This document shows positions 58,241-64,000 of a stretch of DNA of 64,000 nucleotides, piece after piece. The DNA is taken from the NCBI GenBank assembly GCA_019671005.1, contig CM033718.1, forward strand, positions 32,752,508 through 32,816,507, given 5' to 3'. The translations under genes and the position numbers were made by a program. Below the pieces are notes generated by a model. The model was not told where the DNA came from. It saw only the letters and a program-made list of their open reading frames with translations, and ran no database searches. Within the stretch, counting starts at the first letter, position 1; the number at the start of each line of letters is the position of its first letter. The DNA comes from Hibiscus mutabilis (lineage: Eukaryota; Streptophyta; Magnoliopsida; Malvales; Malvaceae).

Positions 58241-60072
58241 TGTAATACCCATAAATTTTGATCTAGAAACATATGAGACTATCCTTTGTTAAATCAAGAT
58301 TGTGATTTAAAAGTGTGGACCATGTAGGGGACTATTCGGCATGAACATAGAATTAAAGAGCCTATTTATATGGACTAAACTTTAATAGATACATAATTAG
58401 TGGTTTGCATGGGAATTGAAAACTAAATTAAGGACAATACACATGTCCATCACTCTCTCATCAACTGGTTCCCAACTAAGGAAAAATGTTCTCTTCTACA
58501 TGGGATTAAATTCATCAAAAGAGAGAAGTGAGAGAGAATGAGAAAAATCCATAGAATTCGAAGCTTGATTTGGTTGTGAAGGGAACCATTTTGCTTGGTT
58601 AATTTGTTCATCTTAAGGAAGGTAAATCTTCCTTCTCCATAGTTTTGAATGATGAATGTTAGATGATAGTTGAGATTAGCTTTGATTAAATGGTTAGTAA
58701 GGTTTATGCATGAGTCGAATGATGAAGAAGATAGATCGAGTCTATAGGAAACAAAGTTATGATTGTATATGTTATGAATGATTTGAATGCTTGAGTAATT
58801 TAGATTGAATAATAAATGTGTCAATTTAGCTTAAAGATGATATTTAACGTTTGTGGATGAGAGATTGACCCTCTCGAATTATAGCTTAATCAGAAGGATA
58901 TTTATGATTCAATCTAGTTGATCATTAATTGAAAATTTTGCTCTGTTTTGAGTTGTAGGATCGAATTGTTATATAAACTTCTTGAATATGATATTTGATT
59001 AGAAGGATTGTAAAAAGGGTGTATAAAGATTGTAAATGTTCCATTGAAAAATGGTGTATGTATTTAAGTGTTGGGACTACGTACTGTTCTGTTTATTGCA
59101 AAAATTGGGATTGAATTGTGCTTGTGTGAGTGATGTTCGAAACTACCCTATTTCAGACTTAATAGTGACATGTTTTTAGACTAATTTCGTATTGGATTAT
59201 GGGTTAACCTGGTTAATTAAGGAAGGCATTAAATGAATCACGTGGTTAATGAACGAATGAGGGCTGTGGTGATTTTTGTGATGAGATCAGGGATAAATGA
59301 ATATGAATTTTGAATAGATTGTTAGCTTCAATGATTAATTAATGTGTCTAATAAAATGAATGTATTGTGGAATGTTAGATCGAGAAGAGATTGAGGACAA
59401 AAGAGCTACGGTAGACCAGCAAGCTGATAGACTAAAAGGGGTCGTGATCTGAGATCGACAATAACTCGAAAACAATCTGTGAGTGTAGTTTATAGTATCA
59501 GAAGGATGTTTTTACCCTTTCATAGTTTGTTTTGAATAATATATTAAAGATTGCTTATGGTATGTTGCTTGATCGAGTATGGCTAAGCTAGCATAGACGC
59601 AAGGTAAGTATTCTTTTGAGAATACTTAATTGAATGGTTACTTGAAGGCATATTGTTATTATTGATTGCCATGTTGTAGACCTTGCTATGTGAAGTGATA
59701 GGATGATGCATCATGCTAGAAAGATTTAGAATTAACTGATAAAGTGAATAAAAAGTTATGAGAAATGTGAATTCGATTATAACTAATTATTGAAGCAATT
59801 GTTATAATTCATTGATCTTTGAAATGGATGGAAATTATTGTACATAAACAATCGAACTATTGGTCGTTGAATTGAACAAATACTTTTGAAACATTGAATC
59901 TTTGAACAAGGAATATTGATATTGTTATTGAATTATTGACATTGGAATTGATCTTTGAACAACTAGGGATTATTGGCACATGTAGTGCAAATTGAATATT
60001 GTTCCACTTAATGAATTTATAAGAATGTTGGTTATTGGAATCCTTGGGTTTGAGTAAGATCTAGATATAATT

Positions 60073-60120
60073 GGCATGCCATAGAGTCCATAGAGCTCAG
60101 TGTCGGGGTGGACTACAGTC
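60073..60120 (+). promoter_or_regulatory. Shared LTR module (I)
   Basis: GGCATGCC 60073-60080, GAGCTC 60093-60098, GGACTACAGTC 60110-60120; followed by GGTGACAGTAGGAGGGA as in F. Confidence 0.58.
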
Positions 60121-60721
60121 TGGGACAAAGGTCCCTATTTGGTGACAGTAGGAGGGAAGTTGTGTCTGGTCTTTTTTCAACAATAGGAGGGATTGACCGG
60201 TACTTCTAGTACCATATTGTTTAATGGTGACAGTTTGGTTAGGGACTCGTGTATCTAGGATGAGAAATCGATTCTCATGGCTCAAATAAAAGTTAATTGA
60301 AAAGAATTGCTTGTTAATGAAATGTTATAATGGTTAAAGCATATATAATAGTTTAGTTAAGACTAATTTATAACAATGAGATTGATATATATATATTGAG
60401 ATAGAATCAATTGATATGCTAATGTATTGTATTAACAATGAGGTTTTGGATAATCAAATGGTTACATTGATTTATTTGGTTATGAATAAGAGTAGAATTC
60501 TAGCTAGCATTCGAAATACATGATTGATATTTTAACTAGTTAAATAGCTATGTAACAAAATTGAGCGAAAGAACTCTATTAATATAAATATACTATTGAA
60601 TTTTATTAGAATGGTTGACTAGTACATTTGGTTTGGTGCGAAACCTTGATTCTTTTATAAGAATGTAATAGTGAAAGACTTTAAGTTATGTTTAGTATCT
60701 TTGTGCTATAAACTCATTCAC

Positions 60722-60735
60722 TAAACTATCGTTTA
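60722..60735 (+). promoter_or_regulatory. LTR hairpin, I
   Basis: TAAAC TATC GTTTA: a 5-bp stem, 4-base loop, after TTCAC. The arms differ from those of A, B and F but pair with each other. The box is 115 bp downstream and CATTTCAGG lies between. Confidence 0.55.
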
Positions 60736-61572
60736 TCTAAGTTCTTTCGCTACATTTCAGGGTAATCCTTTGGATACTGCTAGGGCAAGAAGCTTGATCA
60801 AGTCACCTTTTTGACTTATAAGAGTATGTAGTTAATTTTGGTTATAAGACTCCTAGGATGGTGGCACTAATGTATATTTTTTAAGTTATGGTTGTTTTGG
60901 TTTGTAAAGTATGTAATTGCTATGGCATGTAAACTTAATTAATAGACTTGTGGTTGCTCATGGTTGCGTGGTAGCATGACTATCTTTATTGTGAAGTTTG
61001 GTATCCATGATTTAGGCAAGGTCTTGTTTGATATCGATTTAATAGATTACAGGATAGTAAAATCATAGTTAGGTTATATTTGGGAGTAGATGGATGGAAA
61101 TGTTTAAAATTGGGATTATCTTAGTGAATTGATTGCTCGGATTGCTATTTGGGAGGTTAGTTAAACTCGAATAAAGGAGTTATGTTTAAATATTGAAGTA
61201 GTTTATAGTTTGTAAACGTAATGTTCAATACAACAATAGGTGGACCTTGTATCTAGATAGAAACTTTGTAAATATTTAACTAAATGATATAGATTTAGAT
61301 AGTAAATGCTAGAAACCCTATTGGTTGGTAATCCTTTATTGGGATTTTTTTTGTCTTAACCTAGCCCAATTAGTTAAGTAGAATGTAAATAGTTAAAACA
61401 TGTAAGAATTGTCCTTAAGTCACTATGTTTGAATGCTTACCTTGTCTATTCAAAAATTTAACTTGTCAACCAAGGAAGATCTTATTCCTTTCCAATGACT
61501 TGTATTGTTTGCACCTCTTGAATGTTTCATATTGGATGCTCGTTTCTTCTAAGGCTAGTTTAGGATGTTACA

Positions 61573-61990
61573 TTTGACCAGCTTAAGCAAGTTCTGACCC
61601 GTGCCCCTATCTTGGTGCAACCCGAGTCAGGCAAGGACTTCACCGTATACAGTGATATATCCCTCTTAGGATTAGGATATGTATTGATGCAAGAAGGAAA
61701 TATCATTGCCTATGCCTCACGTCAGCTCGAACCACACGAGCTGAACTATCCAACACATGATTTGGAGTTGACCGCCGTTGTGTTTGCCTTAAAGATCAGG
61801 AGGCACTACCTTTATGGTGAGAAGTGTTATTTATACACTGATCACAAAAGTCTAAAATATCTTTTGACCCAGAAACAGTTGAATCTCCGTCAACGTCGGT
61901 GGATGGAGCTTCTGAATGACAATGACTTGGTTATAGATTACCATCCTAGTAAAGCCAATGATGTGGCGATGCCCTTAGTCGGAAGACTAC
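61573..61990 (+). pseudogene. Element C RNase H
   Basis: Reads FDQLKQVLTRAPILVQPESG, KDFTVYSDISLLGLGYVLMQ, YPTHDLELTAVVFALKIRRH, YLYTDHKSLKYLLTQKQLNL and RRWMELLNDNDLVIDYHPSK. Open from 61612 to 62052, the best-kept RNase H in the window, with the catalytic Asp of YSD and the Glu of DLEL present. The end DVAMPLVGRLP shows a frameshift at the usual VADALSRK. Confidence 0.88.
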
Positions 61991-62041
61991 CCTTCTCTGA
62001 GATGTCTGAATGCTCACTTCCGACTCAGGAAGCATGGCAAG

Positions 62042-62766
62042 TTGTTGGCTGAGTTGAGAGTTCAGTCCACCATTATATCTCAAATCAAAGCACTCCACGA
62101 AACCAATGAGGACTTGCGACCTCTCATTGTTAAGATCAAGGATAACACAGATCCTGACTTTTCCATAAATTCTGAAGGCTTGTTGTGTTTCCGTAACCGT
62201 ATTTGTGTGCCTGATGATGATGATCTTCAGAATCAAATTCTAAGTGAAGCTTATTCTAGCCATTTATCTATTCATCTGGGAGCTATCAAGATGTACAAAG
62301 ATCTAAAAGAGCTATATTGGTGGTCTAGTATGAAGAATGAGATCATAGACTTCATGGCGAGGTGTTTGACTTGTCAACGAGTCAAAGCTGAGAACAAGGT
62401 GCCTAGTCGTCTTCTGTAGCCTATCAAGCTTCCATAGTGGAAATGGGAGCGTACTATGATGGACTTCGTAAGTGGTCTACCTAGGACGCCGAAGAAGAAT
62501 AACGCTATTTGGGTCATTGTGGACTGATTTACTAAGTTTGCTCATTTCTTTCCGATGAGAATGGATCTCAGCTTGCCTAAGCTCCCGGAGCTATACATCC
62601 GTGAAGTCATCTGTCGACACGGAGTTCCAATAACTATTATTTTCGATCGTGATCCTCGATTTGCAGCCCAGTTTTAGAGGACTTTACACGAGGCTTTTGG
62701 AACGCGAGTGCACCTAAGCAATACATTCCATCCTCAAACCGATGGCCAATTCGAAAGGTTATACAG
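62042..62766 (+). pseudogene. Element C integrase, part before the intron-like segment
   Basis: HHCC finger: SSHLSIHLGAIKMYKDLKEL and ARCLTCQRVKAENKVPSRLL, open 62042-62419. The core: MMDFVSGLPRTPKKNNAIWV (first Asp), stop in VD-FTKFAHF, LYIREVICRHGVPITIIFDR, DPRFAAQF (second Asp), then HPQTDGQFER with the Glu kept. The last codons ATA CAG (I-Q) end exactly at the GTAACC start of the inserted segment, after a one-base deletion just upstream. Confidence 0.88.
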
Positions 62767-62833
62767 GTAACCTAATGTCCTTCTGGATTAGTATGTACAA
62801 GTGTTTTGTACCAATTTCAATTCTTCCTTGTAG
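62767..62833 (+). other. Intron-like GT...AG segment in C integrase (67 bp)
   Basis: Starts GTAACCTAAT and ends TTCTTCCTTGTAG. The left flank ends ATACAG (I-Q) and the right begins ATTCTGGAAGATATG (I-L-E-D-M). Family A and gypsy integrases in general read IQ then (I/T/V)LEDML with nothing between. An in-frame TAA is in the third codon, so translation needs its removal. It has a pyrimidine-rich 3' end and a CTAAT that could serve as branch site. Confidence 0.65.
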
Positions 62834-63486
62834 ATTCTGGAAGATATGCTCCGAGCTTGTGCTATCGACTTTGGGAATATGTGGGAGAAATTCTTACCCT
62901 TAGTTGAGTTCACATACAACAACAGTCACCAAGCCTCAATTCAAATGGCTCTGCATGAAGCTCTTTATGGAAGGAGATGTAGAACTCCACTTTGTTGGAC
63001 CGAACTCGGTGAAGGCAAGATGTTAGGCCCTGATTTACTTCGGCAAACCGGAAAAAGGGTGACCATTATCCGCGATCGGCTCAGAGCAGCATTCGACCGA
63101 CAAAAGGCTTATGCTAATCTGAAGAGAAGAGATATCCATTATGAAGTTGGTGAGAAAGCCTTCCTCAAAGTGTCTCTATGGCAGAAGATCCTTCGTTTTG
63201 GAAAAAAGGGAAACTAAACCCCCGTTTCATTGGCCCATTCAAAGTGATTGAAAAAATTGGACCTCTGGCATACCGATTAGCTCTGCCCGAGGAATTAAGT
63301 CAGATCCACAATGTCTTCCATGTATCAATGCTACAGAAATACCGGTCAGATCCTTCCCATGTGATCGAGATGGTATTTGTAGAGATTAAATCTAATATGA
63401 CGTACGAGGAAGAACATATACAAATCCTCACACGAGAAGTTAAGAGGCTACGCAATAAATCCGTACCCTTAGTGAAAGTTCTATAG
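62834..63486 (+). pseudogene. Element C integrase C-terminus and chromodomain-like tail
   Basis: ILEDMLRACAIDFGNMWEKF, MALHEALYGRRCRTPLCWTE and RRDIHYEVGEKAFLKVSLW are open in 62846-63217. After a one-base frame change near 63200, LNPRFIGPFKVIEKIGPLAY, SQIHNVFHVSMLQKYRSDPS and EEHIQILTREVKRLRNKSVP, LVKVL then stop at 63484; VEEATWEPEEIMRKQYPHL follows to about 63555. The last blocks are the chromodomain type of Tekay elements, with TWEPE kept. Confidence 0.88.
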
Positions 63487-63589
63487 AGAAGTGATTCTGT
63501 CGAAGAAGCAACATGGGAACCTGAAGAGATAATGCGAAAGCAGTATCCTCATCTCCTTGTTCAAAAAGAAAATTCAAGGATGAATTTTC

Positions 63590-63601
63590 TTAAGGAGGAG
63601 T
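63590..63601 (+). other. Element C polypurine tract
   Basis: TTAAGGAGGAGT immediately before the 3' LTR start TATCACATC. Confidence 0.82.
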
Positions 63602-64000
63602 TATCACATCTTGAAAACTGACTTAGTCGGGAGTAGGTTTCGGTGATCGAAAATTTTGAATCCGATGTGTGAAACATTTGTAATGATTGACCATTCTACC
63701 ACTATTGTATAATGAAGTTACATTTTGGTCCTATTTAAGTGAATGAACTTCCTTGTACAAAATTTGAAGCCAAAAATGCAAATTCTGCGCTAGGCATATC
63801 GATACGGTCAAGCCACTATCGATACGGTCCAACTGCCAATAACTAACTTACTTGTTTTAGCGTGGGCATACTGATACGACAATGAGTGTATCGATACGGG
63901 TCTACTGTTTTGAATCTGTTTAAGGCTTAATTGGAGAGAAATTGAAGCAAGGTGCTTACTCACCGCCTTGCTTAGCTTTTCCCACGTAAAAGTTATCAGA
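63602..64000 (+). repeat. Element C 3' LTR, beginning
   Basis: TATCACATCTTG onward aligns with 53095-53490; TG is mutated to TA. It carries the first GTATCGATAC cluster (about 63790-63905) as in the 5' LTR. Continues beyond the window. Confidence 0.92.

Larger units (their letters stand above)
58241..61572 (+). mobile_element. Solo LTR I (3332 bp) in C's pol
   Basis: TGTAATACCC...GGATGTTACA, flanked by the perfect duplication TTTGA (58236-58240 and 61573-61577). Removing it and one TTTGA restores the RSFDQLKQ reading of C. No interior, PBS or polypurine tract. It shares GGCATGCC-GAGCTC-GGACTACAGTC (60073-60120), the hairpin 60722-60735 and the CTCCTAG box (60850-60868) with the other families. 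Closest to F in the module. No coding region is seen. Confidence 0.93.
53095..64000 (+). mobile_element. Element C: Tekay-like gypsy chromovirus (3' LTR runs off window)
   Basis: 5' LTR 53095-55428, PBS, gag, protease, RT, RNase H (split by solo LTR I), integrase with intron-like segment, chromodomain-like tail, polypurine tract, and 3' LTR from 63602. Inserted in B's 3' LTR. The two LTR starts differ by roughly 12% in the first 130 bp compared by eye, so C is fairly old, and B older still. Structurally the most complete gag-pol in the window, but with many stops. Confidence 0.92.

Overview
This window looks like repeat-rich, probably pericentromeric, nuclear DNA of a flowering plant, most likely a dicot. 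It is AT-rich. Every stretch of recognisable protein similarity is LTR-retrotransposon gag or pol, and primer sites match plant initiator tRNA-Met or tRNA-Asp. I found no host gene, rRNA, tRNA or CRISPR array. Palindromic GTATCGATAC words in two LTR families recall Malvaceae repeats, but that is memory and not evidence.

The window is a nest of at least nine LTR-retrotransposon insertions, most bounded by 5-bp target duplications read by eye. Letters A to I are mine. A (1-19090, +) is a Ty3/gypsy chromovirus of Tekay type with LTRs of about 3.8 kb; its 5' LTR is split by D (1725-8775, -), another gypsy element. From 19091 the host is H, a decayed Athila/Tat-type element (+) cut by G (21884-26316, -, a gutted gypsy element), F (26525-31824, a 5.3-kb solo LTR), E (31844-39355, -, an Athila-type element without RT) and B (from 40479, +, Tekay-like). 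B carries a solo LTR of family A in its leader (43303-47133, -), and its 3' LTR is split at 53094/53095 by C (+), which runs off the window. C's RT/RNase H is split by solo LTR I (58241-61572).

All coding regions are broken by stops, frameshifts and deletions. Catalytic residues are lost in protease (B, C, D), RT (C) and integrase (A), so nothing here should transpose by itself.

The most interesting signals are non-coding. First, otherwise dissimilar LTR families share an ordered layout: a GGCATGCC-GAGCTC-GGACTACGGTCC module, then a short hairpin whose two arms change together between families, then a CTCCTAG..GGTGGCA box about 105-135 bp further on. Second, integrase of B and C is interrupted at the same codon boundary by a 66-67 bp GT...AG sequence with in-frame stops, which looks like a small intron that A lacks. 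Third, B and C LTRs carry clusters of the palindrome GTATCGATAC at matching places. Fourth, F has a roughly 70-bp tandem array and D has two kinds of tandem array in each LTR.
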